Positions 43,063 through 51,265 of a stretch of DNA of 58,331 bases are shown here, piece after piece. A program made the translations under genes and the position numbers. The stretch is from Polyangiaceae bacterium (GTDB lineage: Bacteria; Myxococcota_A; Polyangia; Polyangiales; Polyangiaceae): contig JABFXY010000071.1 of assembly GCA_013361525.1 (NCBI GenBank), forward strand, positions 1 through 58,331. The letters are read 5' to 3'. Numbering within the stretch: position 1 is the stretch's first letter; every line of letters begins with the position of its first letter. The notes beneath the pieces were generated by a model. The model saw nothing but the letters and a program-made list of their open reading frames with translations. It made no database searches and had not been told where the DNA came from.

Positions 43063-44946
43063 TCACTTCGGCGGAGCACCGGAGCCTTCGGGCTTGGCGG
43101 ATGCCGCGGCGGGCTTCGGGAAGAACTCGTCGTTGAGCTTGATCTCGGCTTGGTGCGTCGCGCGCAGCCGCTTCATGTATTCGATGAGCGCCTCGATCTG
43201 CCGGTCGCGACGGAGCTCGTCGACGTATTGAGCGCGCTCCTTCTGCCAGTCCTCGTCGCTCGGCGCCTGCTTCTCCTCCAACACCATGAGGAGGAAACCG
43301 CCATTGCGCAGCGGGATGAGTCGCTCGGCGACGTCGCCCTGCTTTTCGAGGCCAAAGGCGACGGCGGCCGGGGACTCCGCCTGATCGGCCTCGGGGAAGG
43401 GCTCTTCGGTGATCGTGAACGCGAAGCTCGTGTCGACCGTCGGCGCGAAGAGATCCACCGCGGGCTCTGTCGGGGCCGGAGCGGGGGCGGGGGGCTCGTC
43501 CTTTTTAGGCTCGTCACCCTTCTTGGGCTCGTCCTTTTTGGGCTCGTCACCCTTCTTGGGCTCGTCCTTCTTCGGCTTGTCGCCTTCGGGCTTCTTGTCG
43601 CCTTCGGGCTTCTTGTCGCCTTCGGGCTTCTTGTCGCCTTCGGGCTTCTTGTCGCCTTCGGGCTTGGGGGTCTCGCCTGCCGGCTTCCGCTCGACCTTGG
43701 GCAACGCGGCGAGGTGGGCCTTCAGCGCCTCCTCGACGGTTTTCCCGCCCTTCGTGGCGGCTTGCACTTCCTTGGCGGCCTCACCCGCCAGGCGACGCGC
43801 TTCGCTCGCGACGTAGCGGCTTCGCGCGATCGTCGCGCGAACGGCCTTCTCGGCGTCGGCGCCCGTCAGGATCTTCTCGACGAGGAACAGGTGCAGACCC
43901 TCGGGGCTCTCCACCGGCTCTTTGACGAAACCCGGCTCTTTTGCGCCGAAGATCGCGGCGTCGAACGCTTTGACCTGCGCCATGGCGTCGGTCTTCGTCA
44001 AACACCCGAGGCGGCCGCCGTCGGCGGCCGTGAATCCGTGGTCGCTCATCTCGCGGGCGACGTCGTGGAACGACTCGCCGGCCTCGATTCGAGCCTTCGC
44101 GGCGTCGATCTTCGCGTGCGCCTGCTTTCGCTCTTCCTCGGTCGCGGCGGGGAGGATCCGCACGTGGATCTGGCTGACCTCGCGGCATCCGTCGGCGAGG
44201 CCGGCCTTGCGCTTCTCGAGATCCTTGTCGATGTCGGCGGCGTTCTTGTCGGCCCAGCCGTCGATCGCAGCTTGCGACAGGTCGACGCGCGAGGCGTAGA
44301 ACTGCGGGTCGAACTTGACGTATTTGACCTTCGCCGTGGTCTCTTTCTCGGCGAACGAGTCGAAAGCCTCGGCATCGCTCACGCGCACGCGCTCCATGAT
44401 CAGGAAGCGCATACGCTCGGCGATGAGCTCGGCTCGCTGGAACTCGCGGTACTCGTCCTCGGAAAGCTGGACGAACTGGCCGAGCGCCTTCTTGTATTGC
44501 TCGGCAGAGAACGCCTTCGTCTTGCGGTCGATGAAGGCGTCTTTGAAGTTCTTGCGTGCGAACGGCAGCTGCTGCGCCGCGAGCATCGTCGCCGGAAGCG
44601 AGAAGCGCATGCGCCCCGATCGGAGCTCGCCCGTCAGCTCGTCTTCGCTGATGGAGATGCCGAGGCGCTTCGCCTCCGCGAGGAGGAGCTCGCGCTCGAT
44701 CAGGCCGTCGAGGACCTGTTTCTTGGCGCGCTCGCGCTGAGTCTCCGTCTCGTCGCGGCCACCGGCGATGAGCCGATAGGTCGCCCAATACTGGCGACCC
44801 TTGATGCAACGCCCGAGGACCTCGGCGGCGCACTCCGGGCCGGACTGAGCCTGGTTGCTCCCTCCGCCGGGTTGAAAGCTCACGACGAAGACGATGGCGA
44901 TGGCGATGGCTGCCAGTCCGCCTAGGAGTGTGGTCGCGCGGTTCAC
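43063..44946 (-). CDS. PpiC-type peptidyl-prolyl isomerase (SurA/PpiD-like), membrane anchored
   Basis: 627 residues. A membrane anchor (about 8-26, LGGLAAIAIAIVFVVSF) is followed by a SurA-type N-terminal helical domain (VLDGLIERELLLAEAKRLGI, SISEDELTGEL) and a parvulin domain (about 255-365: VSQIHVRILPAATEEERKQA, ARIEAGESFHDVAREMSDHG, DGGRLGCLTKTD, LHLFLVEKI). A disordered linker contains five KPEGDK hexapeptides and three DEPKK units. A second, parvulin-like region follows (LEKQGDVAERLIPLRNGGFL). It should help fold outer membrane or secreted proteins in the periplasm. It is first in a minus-strand unit with the M16 and glycosyltransferase genes and diverges from the PilZ gene. Confidence 0.88.
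   Translation of the reverse strand: MNRATTLLGGLAAIAIAIVFVVSFQPGGGSNQAQSGPECAAEVLGRCIKGRQYWATYRLIAGGRDETETQRERAKKQVLDGLIERELLLAEAKRLGISISEDELTGELRSGRMRFSLPATMLAAQQLPFARKNFKDAFIDRKTKAFSAEQYKKALGQFVQLSEDEYREFQRAELIAERMRFLIMERVRVSDAEAFDSFAEKETTAKVKYVKFDPQFYASRVDLSQAAIDGWADKNAADIDKDLEKRKAGLADGCREVSQIHVRILPAATEEERKQAHAKIDAAKARIEAGESFHDVAREMSDHGFTAADGGRLGCLTKTDAMAQVKAFDAAIFGAKEPGFVKEPVESPEGLHLFLVEKILTGADAEKAVRATIARSRYVASEARRLAGEAAKEVQAATKGGKTVEEALKAHLAALPKVERKPAGETPKPEGDKKPEGDKKPEGDKKPEGDKKPEGDKPKKDEPKKGDEPKKDEPKKGDEPKKDEPPAPAPAPTEPAVDLFAPTVDTSFAFTITEEPFPEADQAESPAAVAFGLEKQGDVAERLIPLRNGGFLLMVLEEKQAPSDEDWQKERAQYVDELRRDRQIEALIEYMKRLRATHQAEIKLNDEFFPKPAAASAKPEGSGAPPK
43572..43667 (-). repeat. In-frame 18-bp tandem repeat coding KPEGDK
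   Basis: Five near-identical 18-bp units code for KPEGDK in the linker of the PpiC isomerase, and shorter DEPKK/GDEPKK repeats follow to 43496 or so. The repeats stay in frame, so copy-number change would alter linker length only. Confidence 0.8.
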
Positions 44947-45060
44947 GGTTGGGCGGTCCGTCTAGCACGCTTTTGCCCGAGGTGGGACTCCGGGACCAAC
45001 CGGTAACGACGGCGACCAAACCGCCCGCAACGAACGACCTGTGCGCTATGCTGCCGGCTC

Positions 45061-45450
45061 GTGACTAGGCGAAGCCTCACGAGCTCCCCCGGGCCAACAG
45101 CAGGGGTGCCGCCCACGCGGCGTTTAGGCGGGTCCCGCAGGGAGACGAGCGACCGCGTCCGTTTCAAGGTCGGCGAGCGCGAAGTCGACGGCTGGGCGCT
45201 GAACCAGAGCCGCGGAGGCTTGCGCGCGATCATCGACGAGCCGATCGACCTCGGCACCGAGCTCGAGGTGTTCATCGGCGACGCTCCCGGTCGTCCCTCG
45301 CGGATCGTATGGATTCAGGAAGAGCCGGACGGAGCGATCGTCGGCGTGGAGTTCCTCGACGTCGAGGGAAGGGCCTCCGTTCCTCCGGAGCCGCCGCGCG
45401 ACGGGCAGGGCGGTGCTGCTCCGACCGGTGCTGATTCAGACGGTGGCTGA
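45061..45450 (+). CDS. PilZ-domain protein
   Basis: 129 residues, GTG start, no strong ribosome binding site. A short PilZ domain (about 25-105) has the c-di-GMP motif RRETSDRVRFKVGE (RxxxR-like) and NQSRGGLRAII (D/NxSxxG), then LGTELEVFI and PSRIVWIQEEPDGAIVGVEF. It should bind cyclic-di-GMP and act as a small adaptor in motility, polysaccharide or development control. The C-terminus is a disordered Gly/Pro tail. It diverges from the PpiC gene with 114 bp between starts and overlaps the DinG-type helicase gene by up to 38 bp. Confidence 0.82.
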   Translation: MTRRSLTSSPGPTAGVPPTRRLGGSRRETSDRVRFKVGEREVDGWALNQSRGGLRAIIDEPIDLGTELEVFIGDAPGRPSRIVWIQEEPDGAIVGVEFLDVEGRASVPPEPPRDGQGGAAPTGADSDGG

Positions 45451-47464
45451 GCTCGGGACGGCCCGCGCGATCCTCGGCAAAGAAGGCCCTTTTTCGAGGA
45501 ACGACCGGTACGAACATCGTGAAGAGCAGCTCGCGATGGCGGACGCCGTCTCGCGCGCGCTCGACAACGACTCGGTCCTGCTCTGCGAGGCCGGCACGGG
45601 CATCGGCAAGACGCTCGCGTACCTGGTTCCCGCGATCTTGAGCGGGCGCCGCGTCGTCATCTCGACCGCCACCCGCGCTCTCCAGGACCAGATCACGGCG
45701 CGGGACGTTCCAGCGATCGGCGCCGCGCTCGGACGGATGCCGGACGTCGCGATCGCGAAGGGCCTGTCCAACTACGTCTGCTTGCGACGGCTACGGGAGG
45801 CGCGCCTCTCGACGGACGCATCACCCGCGCGGAAGATTCTCCCCGTTGTCCAAGCGTGGGTCGAGCGGACGAACACCGGCGACATCGCGGAAGTAGGCGG
45901 CATCGCCGAGGACGATCCGGTGTGGGCCGACGTCACGTCCTCGAGCGACACCCGCGTCGGCTCGTCGTGCGCCCACCACGACGAGTGTTTCGTCACGAGG
46001 ATGCGCAGGGAGCTGCAGCGAGCGCAGATCATCGTCGTGAATCACCATCTGTTCTTCGCGGATCTCGCCCTTCGCACGAAGGCGGGGCCCGCGGCCGAAG
46101 CGCGGGCGGGCGTCCTTCCGCCCTACGACGCGGTCGTGTTCGACGAGGCGCACCGCATCGAGGACGTCGCGAGCATGTTCTTCGGTGTGCGCGTGTCCAC
46201 GGCAAAGATCGCCGCGCTTCTGCGCGACGCCGCGCGCGCGTTCGGGACGTCGCTCGGCGAGCGCGACGCGATCGAATCGCTGCGCGTCCTCGAGGTGGCG
46301 CGTGCTGCGTCCGCGGCCTTCTTCGGCTCGCTACGCAAGCTCGCGGATCGCGGTGGTGGAGGGGAAGGGCGCATCGCGCTCGGGCCGGACGCGCTCGACG
46401 CCGACCAGCGTCGCGCCCATCGCGACCTCGACGATGCGCTCGATATCGTCGAGTCCTTTGCCGAGACCCACGCGGTGAGCGACGCGGTCGAGGTCGTTCG
46501 CCGGCGTGCGCGCGGCGTGCGGGACGACGCGTTCGCGGCGGTCGAGCCCGCGACCCACCACGTCGCCTGGATGGAAACGCGTCGCGACCACGTCTCGCTC
46601 GGGGCGTCGCTCGTCGACGTCGGCCCTGTGTTTCGCGACCTGGTCGTCGGTCGTACGGGTGGCGTCGTCCTCACGAGCGCGACGCTCTCGACGGTTCCGT
46701 TTTCGGAGCGCAGTGCGCCGGCCTCTGCACCGGCCCCGGTGAGCGGGTTTTCCTTTCTCAAACGGCGGCTCGGGCTCGACGAGGGCCTCCAAGTCGGCCT
46801 CGAGGAGGTCGAGCTCGGCTCACCCTTCGACTACGACTCGCGCGCGCTGCTTTACGTACCGCGCGACCTCCCCGACACCGCGCATGCCTCCTTCCTCGAT
46901 CGCGCGGCGCAGCGGGCGGCCGAGCTCGTCGCGATCACCGGCGGCGGCGCGTTCATGCTCACGACGAGCATGCGGGCGATGCGCCACCTCGGCGCTTCCC
47001 TCGCGCGAACCACGGGGCTGCCGGTCTTCGTCCAAGGTGAAGCGCCGAAGGCAATCTTGCTCGAACGTTTCCGTGCGCACGGCAATGCCGTCCTGGTTGC
47101 AACGCTGAGTTATTGGGAGGGCGTCGACGTTCCGGGCGACGCGCTCCGGCTCGTGATGTTCGACAAGCTCCCGTTCGCGGTGCCGTCCGACGCGCTCGTC
47201 GCCGCGCGTTGCAGCGCGCTCGCGGAGGCGGGGCTCGACCCGTTTACCTCGTATACGGTGCCGGAGGCCGCAATCACGCTCAAACAAGGCGTCGGCAGGC
47301 TCATGCGAACGCGAAGCGATCGCGGCATCGCGGCGGTGTTCGATCATCGCATCGTCACCCGCGGCTACGGATACGCGATCCTCGAGCGCCTCCCTATCGC
47401 GCAACGGACCGAGGAGATCGAAGACGTCCGAGCGTTCTGGGAGCGAATGCGCACCGAGGGGTAA
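45413..47464 (+). CDS. DinG/XPD-type ATP-dependent helicase
   Basis: 683 residues if started at GTG 45413; GTGs at 45428 and 45443 are also possible since the gene overlaps the PilZ end. Superfamily 2 motifs are clear: RYEHREEQLAMADAVSRALD, Walker A CEAGTGIGKTLAYLVP (about 58-73), VISTATRALQDQI, the Cys region NYVCLRRLRE ... GSSCAHHDECFVTRM that may hold an Fe-S cluster, VVNHHLFFADLAL, DEAH box VFDEAHRIED (about 243), VVLTSATLS and the C-terminal SYWEGVDVPGDALRLVMFDK plus TLKQGVGRLMRTRSDRG. It unwinds DNA in repair. Length matches YoaA/DinG enzymes. Confidence 0.93.
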   Translation: MLLRPVLIQTVAELGTARAILGKEGPFSRNDRYEHREEQLAMADAVSRALDNDSVLLCEAGTGIGKTLAYLVPAILSGRRVVISTATRALQDQITARDVPAIGAALGRMPDVAIAKGLSNYVCLRRLREARLSTDASPARKILPVVQAWVERTNTGDIAEVGGIAEDDPVWADVTSSSDTRVGSSCAHHDECFVTRMRRELQRAQIIVVNHHLFFADLALRTKAGPAAEARAGVLPPYDAVVFDEAHRIEDVASMFFGVRVSTAKIAALLRDAARAFGTSLGERDAIESLRVLEVARAASAAFFGSLRKLADRGGGGEGRIALGPDALDADQRRAHRDLDDALDIVESFAETHAVSDAVEVVRRRARGVRDDAFAAVEPATHHVAWMETRRDHVSLGASLVDVGPVFRDLVVGRTGGVVLTSATLSTVPFSERSAPASAPAPVSGFSFLKRRLGLDEGLQVGLEEVELGSPFDYDSRALLYVPRDLPDTAHASFLDRAAQRAAELVAITGGGAFMLTTSMRAMRHLGASLARTTGLPVFVQGEAPKAILLERFRAHGNAVLVATLSYWEGVDVPGDALRLVMFDKLPFAVPSDALVAARCSALAEAGLDPFTSYTVPEAAITLKQGVGRLMRTRSDRGIAAVFDHRIVTRGYGYAILERLPIAQRTEEIEDVRAFWERMRTEG

Positions 47465-47470
47465 GCTCCG

Positions 47471-48043
47471 TCACACCTCGAGGCGGGCCACGAGCGCACA
47501 GGCGTCGTCGTGAGACTTGTGATGATCGGTGACGATGGCCTCGGCGACCTGTTGCGGTGTGAGGTGCCCCAGCGATTCCAGATCGAACCGGCTCGACACG
47601 CCGTCGCTGGTGAGCACCAGGAGATCACCGGGCGCAATCGTGTAATCCCAGACCTTCACGGTGCGGAACCCCTGGCCGACGATTCCCGGCATCGTCGGCG
47701 GCGCGATGCGCGTCGTCGCGAGCGCACGCAGCTCGACATTGCCGATGCCTGCGAATTGCATCCGCCGCGCCTCCGGTTGCAGGGCGACCAGCGAAACGGC
47801 CGCCCCGCGCGATCCTGCGAGCGCGCGGTCGAGCCCACGCAACAGGGGCTCGAGCGGCGTGTCGGCGTTGGCGCCGACGTACGCGCAAGCGCGCTCGGCG
47901 GCCACCCGCGCCTTTTCGCCGTGACCGAGGCCGTCCGCGAGACAGAGAAGCGTCCCCAGCGAAGTGGGAAACGTCGCGCAGAAATCTCCGCACGTCGTTT
48001 CCCCGCGCTTCGCCAACGTCGTGCTGCCGATGACCACGCGCAT
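47471..48043 (-). CDS. rsbX: SpoIIE/PP2C-type phosphatase of the stressosome module (RsbX-like)
   Basis: 190 residues, the length of RsbX. Phosphatase motifs are GETTCGDFCAT, LLCLADGLGHGEKARVAAER (Asp-Gly), FAGIGNVELRALAT, DLLVLTSDGVSSRF and DDACALVARLEV. It lacks a sensor domain, as RsbX does. In Bacillus RsbX removes phosphate from RsbS and RsbR, resetting the stressosome. Its start overlaps the stop of the RsbT-like gene by 1 bp (TAATG), so it is the last gene of the rsbR-rsbS-rsbT-rsbX operon. It is convergent with the DinG-type gene, with 6 bp between them. Confidence 0.82.
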   Translation of the reverse strand: MRVVIGSTTLAKRGETTCGDFCATFPTSLGTLLCLADGLGHGEKARVAAERACAYVGANADTPLEPLLRGLDRALAGSRGAAVSLVALQPEARRMQFAGIGNVELRALATTRIAPPTMPGIVGQGFRTVKVWDYTIAPGDLLVLTSDGVSSRFDLESLGHLTPQQVAEAIVTDHHKSHDDACALVARLEV

Positions 48044-48714
48044 TACTGCACACGCAAAACGAATGTCACGGTCGTCCCCTTCCCAGCGCCCGTGTTCACC
48101 TCGAAGGCGTCGGCCAGCTGTTTGACACCGCGAAGCCCGAGACCCATCCCGAGCTTCGAGCGGTAGTTGCCAGTCATGATTTCATCGAGGTTCAGGATAC
48201 CGGGCCCGCGATCGCGCGCCGTCACCTCGAGCCCCGAAGGAATGACGGCTTTGAGCTCGATCTCTCCTTCGCCAGCGTATTGCACGATGTTGCGAGCGAG
48301 CTCCGAGACCGCGGTCGCGAGCCTCGTTCTTCCGGTGAGCGAAAAGCCGAGGGCCACGGCGAGCTCGCGCGCCTCGTTCCGTACCCGGACGACGTCCTGC
48401 TCGACCTTGACCGCGACGATCGTCGAGGACGGGCCGCCTTCGGCCTTCGAGCACGAGAGGACCTCGAGCGCCTTGATGCACTCATCGACCCGCTTCGGAT
48501 CTGCCATGAACAAGCGCAGGCTCCGATCGATCGAGGGCAGGATCTCGCGCAGCTGCGCCCGATCCAGTCGCTCGCTGGCCGACGAGGTGCGGCGACGCGC
48601 CATCACGACCGCCGACGATGCCGTCGTCGACGATACGTAGCGGCGCAGCACGTCCATGACTTGCTCGAGGAGGTCCCCCGACGCGGCTGACTTCGCCCGT
48701 GCGTCGCTCGGCAT
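48043..48714 (-). CDS. rsbT: RsbT-like switch kinase with N-terminal extension
   Basis: 223 residues. The C-terminal 130 residues are an RsbT/GHKL domain: VEQDVVRVRNEARELAVALG, RLATAVSELARNIVQYAGEG (N-box), VTARDRGPGILNLDEIM (G1), YRSKLGMGLGLRGVKQLADA (G2) and EVNTGAGKGTTVTFV. RsbT proteins phosphorylate RsbS and RsbR and then activate a downstream phosphatase. Here about 90 extra N-terminal residues are helical (QVMDVLRRYVSS, DRAQLREILPSIDRSLRLFM), absent from Bacillus RsbT, and may dock another partner. It overlaps its neighbours by 1 bp on each side. No RsbU or sigma factor gene is visible. Confidence 0.87.
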   Translation of the reverse strand: MPSDARAKSAASGDLLEQVMDVLRRYVSSTTASSAVVMARRRTSSASERLDRAQLREILPSIDRSLRLFMADPKRVDECIKALEVLSCSKAEGGPSSTIVAVKVEQDVVRVRNEARELAVALGFSLTGRTRLATAVSELARNIVQYAGEGEIELKAVIPSGLEVTARDRGPGILNLDEIMTGNYRSKLGMGLGLRGVKQLADAFEVNTGAGKGTTVTFVLRVQ

Positions 48715-49106
48715 CAGCTACGGGCGCGGCGCGACTGTTTGACCAATCGCAGCGCGCTGTCGAGGTTGAGAGTCGTGCGAACGTCGCCGAGGTCCATGCC
48801 CATCTCGACGAGCGTGTCCGCGACCGCCGGCTGCACGCCGCAGACGATCGTCGGTACACCCATCAACCTCGCGCTCACCGCGAGGTCGCGAATGCAGCGC
48901 GTGAGATAGCTGTCCATCATGTCGACGCTCGCCATGTTGATGACGAGGGCTCGAAGCTGCTGCGCTTCGAGCGTCGAACCGACGACGTCGCGCAGACGCC
49001 GGACGGCGCTGTCCGTGAGGGCAGGGTTGAGCTGCACGATGAGGGTGCGCTCGACCACCATCAGCGAGCCGGCGCTGCCCTCCTCGATCGCCGCCCCGTA
49101 GCTCAT
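48714..49106 (-). CDS. rsbS: RsbS-like STAS-domain stressosome scaffold
   Basis: 130 residues from ATG at 49104-49106, which overlaps the rsbR stop as ATGA; a longer upstream frame lacks support. It is a lone STAS domain: ERTLIVQLNPALTDSAVRRL, LRALVINMASVDMMDSYLTR and IVCGVQPAVADTLVEMGMDL. S66 in DMMDSYLTR matches the RsbS serine (Ser59 in Bacillus) that RsbT phosphorylates. With RsbR it should build the large stressosome shell in the cytosol. The next gene, rsbT, begins inside its stop. Confidence 0.9.
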   Translation of the reverse strand: MSYGAAIEEGSAGSLMVVERTLIVQLNPALTDSAVRRLRDVVGSTLEAQQLRALVINMASVDMMDSYLTRCIRDLAVSARLMGVPTIVCGVQPAVADTLVEMGMDLGDVRTTLNLDSALRLVKQSRRARS

Positions 49107-50887
49107 CGCGACGCCCCGGCACGCTCGCGCCTGCGCATTTGGCGCTCTTCGCGATCCTCGTCGTCGGGCTCGTAGTCGCGCCACGCGTCACGGTCGCGAC
49201 GGGCGAGCCGAAGCGCTTCGCCGAGCCCGTGCTTGAGGTTTCGCAACGTCGCGAGGCGACCGAAGTCGACGCCGATATCGACGAGCGTCTCTGCCACGGC
49301 CGGCCGGATGCCGGTGAGCACACAGCGCGCGCCGACGACCTCGACCTTCTTCATCAGCTTCATCAAGTGATCGGCCGTCTTGGTGTCGACGATGTCGACG
49401 CCGGTGAGGTCGATGATAACGAAGCTTGCCTGCATTCGAAGCACCTCGGCGAGCAGGCGCTGGACCATGTCCGCGGTTCGGCGCGAGTCGACGATACCGA
49501 TGATCGGCATCGCGAGCACGCCGTCCCACACCTCGAGGATCGGGTTCGACAGCTCGTCGACCGCGCGGCGCAGCCGCTCGATGAGCTCCGTCTTCGCCTC
49601 TTCGCTCGCGGCGAGCTGCTCGTTTCGCGTGCGAAGCTCGGCCTCGAGCTGGCGTTGCGTCGTGATGTCGACCGTGGTGCCGAGCGCCGCGAACTGCTTG
49701 CCCTTGTCGTCGCGCAGCGGCGTCCACGCCACGTGCATCCGAACGTCGTTCGTGATGCGTGGATTGCGAACCACGACCTCTTCCTCGAGCGACTCGCCGC
49801 GCAAGCCGCGAACGAGGCCGCTGTTCTCCATCGGAAGCGGCGTTCTCCCGTCCGCCATGAAGATCCCGTACGCGCCAGTCACGTCGCCGTCCCTGTGGTC
49901 GACGACGCCGCCGAGCATGTTCCGATGCTTGGGATTCATGATCATGAACTCCTTTTCGGAGCTCGCGACCATGACGCCCACCGGCAGCGAATCGATGACC
50001 TGTCGGTACAATGCCTCGGACGCCGCACGCGACGCTTCCGAGGTCGCGAGGTCCTGGATCATCTTGTTGCGCTCGGTTTCGAGCGCGCGCTGCTTGGTGA
50101 TGTCCTGCGACGTGCCGAGGGTCGCGAACACCTGCCCCTTGTCGTCGCGAAGTGGAGTCCAAGCGACGTGGACACGGACGTCGTGTTCGAGGCGCGGATT
50201 GCGAATGATCGCCTCCTCCTCGAGTGTCTCGCCGCGGAGGCTGCGCACCAGGCCGCTCTTGTCCATCTGGATCGGCGTCTTGCCGTCCGGCATGAACACG
50301 CCATAGGCGCTGGTGACGTCTTGGTCTTTGTGATCGACGATCCCGCCCGACATCTTTTCCTGGACCGGGTTCATCAGCAGAAACTCGAACTTCTGGTTCG
50401 AGACCATGACGCCGACCGGCAGTGCGTTGATGACCTGACGGAACAGGTTCTCCGACGCTGCGCGCGCTGCTTCGGAGTCGGCGAGCGCCTCCTCCATTCG
50501 GCGTCGCTCGGTGACGTCGAGGATCTGTCCCCACCAGAGGAGCATCCCGTCGGGTTGGCGCTCGACGTAGGTGTGCGTTTCGACCCAACGCACTTGATCG
50601 TTGCCGAGCTCGACGCGACCCGCCCACTGCATCGGCGTCAACCGCTCGGCGGTCGCCATGATCTTGCGTTCGAGCACGGCGCGATCGTCCGGCGCGATGT
50701 TCTTCATGATGGCGTTGGGGTCGTCACGGATCTCGTCGACCGTCACCCCGTACATCTCCGCCATGCGCTGACCGATGTGCAGCCATTCGCTCTTGCCCGT
50801 CGCAGGGTCCATCCGCGACGCCCAGAAGACGCCGGGCACCTTGTCCAAGAGCGAGGTCAAAACCTCTAAACCGATCTTCTCCGCCAC
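49103..50887 (-). CDS. rsbR: RsbR-like stressosome sensor with three PAS domains and STAS
   Basis: 594 residues from GTG at 50885-50887, with GGAG 8 nt upstream in the mRNA; longer frames enter low-quality sequence. A PAS domain (about 10-140, FWASRMDPATGKSEWLHIGQ, GRVELGNDQVRWVETHTY) is followed by two PAS domains that are internal duplicates (about 150-290 and 290-430): QVINALPVGVMVSNQKFEFL against QVIDSLPVGVMVASSEKEFM, both ending in HVAWTPLRDDKG. A coiled segment leads to STAS (about 445-565) with FVIIDLTGVDIVDTKTADHL and LTGIRPAVAETLVDIGVDFG, whose Thr residues match the RsbT sites of RsbR. The PAS part replaces the usual globin-like sensor and should sense a small ligand or redox state. 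Confidence 0.9.
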   Translation of the reverse strand: MAEKIGLEVLTSLLDKVPGVFWASRMDPATGKSEWLHIGQRMAEMYGVTVDEIRDDPNAIMKNIAPDDRAVLERKIMATAERLTPMQWAGRVELGNDQVRWVETHTYVERQPDGMLLWWGQILDVTERRRMEEALADSEAARAASENLFRQVINALPVGVMVSNQKFEFLLMNPVQEKMSGGIVDHKDQDVTSAYGVFMPDGKTPIQMDKSGLVRSLRGETLEEEAIIRNPRLEHDVRVHVAWTPLRDDKGQVFATLGTSQDITKQRALETERNKMIQDLATSEASRAASEALYRQVIDSLPVGVMVASSEKEFMIMNPKHRNMLGGVVDHRDGDVTGAYGIFMADGRTPLPMENSGLVRGLRGESLEEEVVVRNPRITNDVRMHVAWTPLRDDKGKQFAALGTTVDITTQRQLEAELRTRNEQLAASEEAKTELIERLRRAVDELSNPILEVWDGVLAMPIIGIVDSRRTADMVQRLLAEVLRMQASFVIIDLTGVDIVDTKTADHLMKLMKKVEVVGARCVLTGIRPAVAETLVDIGVDFGRLATLRNLKHGLGEALRLARRDRDAWRDYEPDDEDREERQMRRRERAGASR

Positions 50888-51265
50888 GCGCGATTCTCCA
50901 AGCCCCCTCCCTGTTGACGTCGTCCACCTCCGAGCCTTCGCTCGATCCGAACGACGATAGTTGATGAGTGCGCTCGTTGTCAGCCACGCATCGAGCAATG
51001 CAACGCGGCGAAACGATCGGTAAACAACGCGTCTAGCAGACGAGCGTGCGCTCTCGTGCGTGCGCTCTGATCCGCGCGCGACGATCGCGTCGCGCGTCGA
51101 GCGCCAATACCTGTCGCGCATACGTCTGCGCGCACATCGACCGACGCGTAGGCACCGTTCCAAGCGTTGGCTGGTCGCGCCACCAACCAACGTCGAAGCC
51201 GCAATCCAATCAACGGTGCTGGTGCATCCGTGCACGCGTCGAGCGGAGCGCTGGGACGGGCGTGC
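50888..51265. other. Intergenic region upstream of rsbR
   Basis: About 380 bp between rsbR and the DUF3592 gene, both on the minus strand. Open frames here are Arg-rich with no domain. It probably holds the stressosome promoter; I see no clear -35/-10 pair. The stretch near 51020-51130 is rich in CGCG/GCGC runs. Confidence 0.5.

Noticed and set aside
42829..44925. A long plus-strand open frame opposite the M16 and PpiC genes
   Set aside because: Antisense to conserved domains; the Leu/Gly repeats in it mirror the KPEGDK repeat of the real gene.
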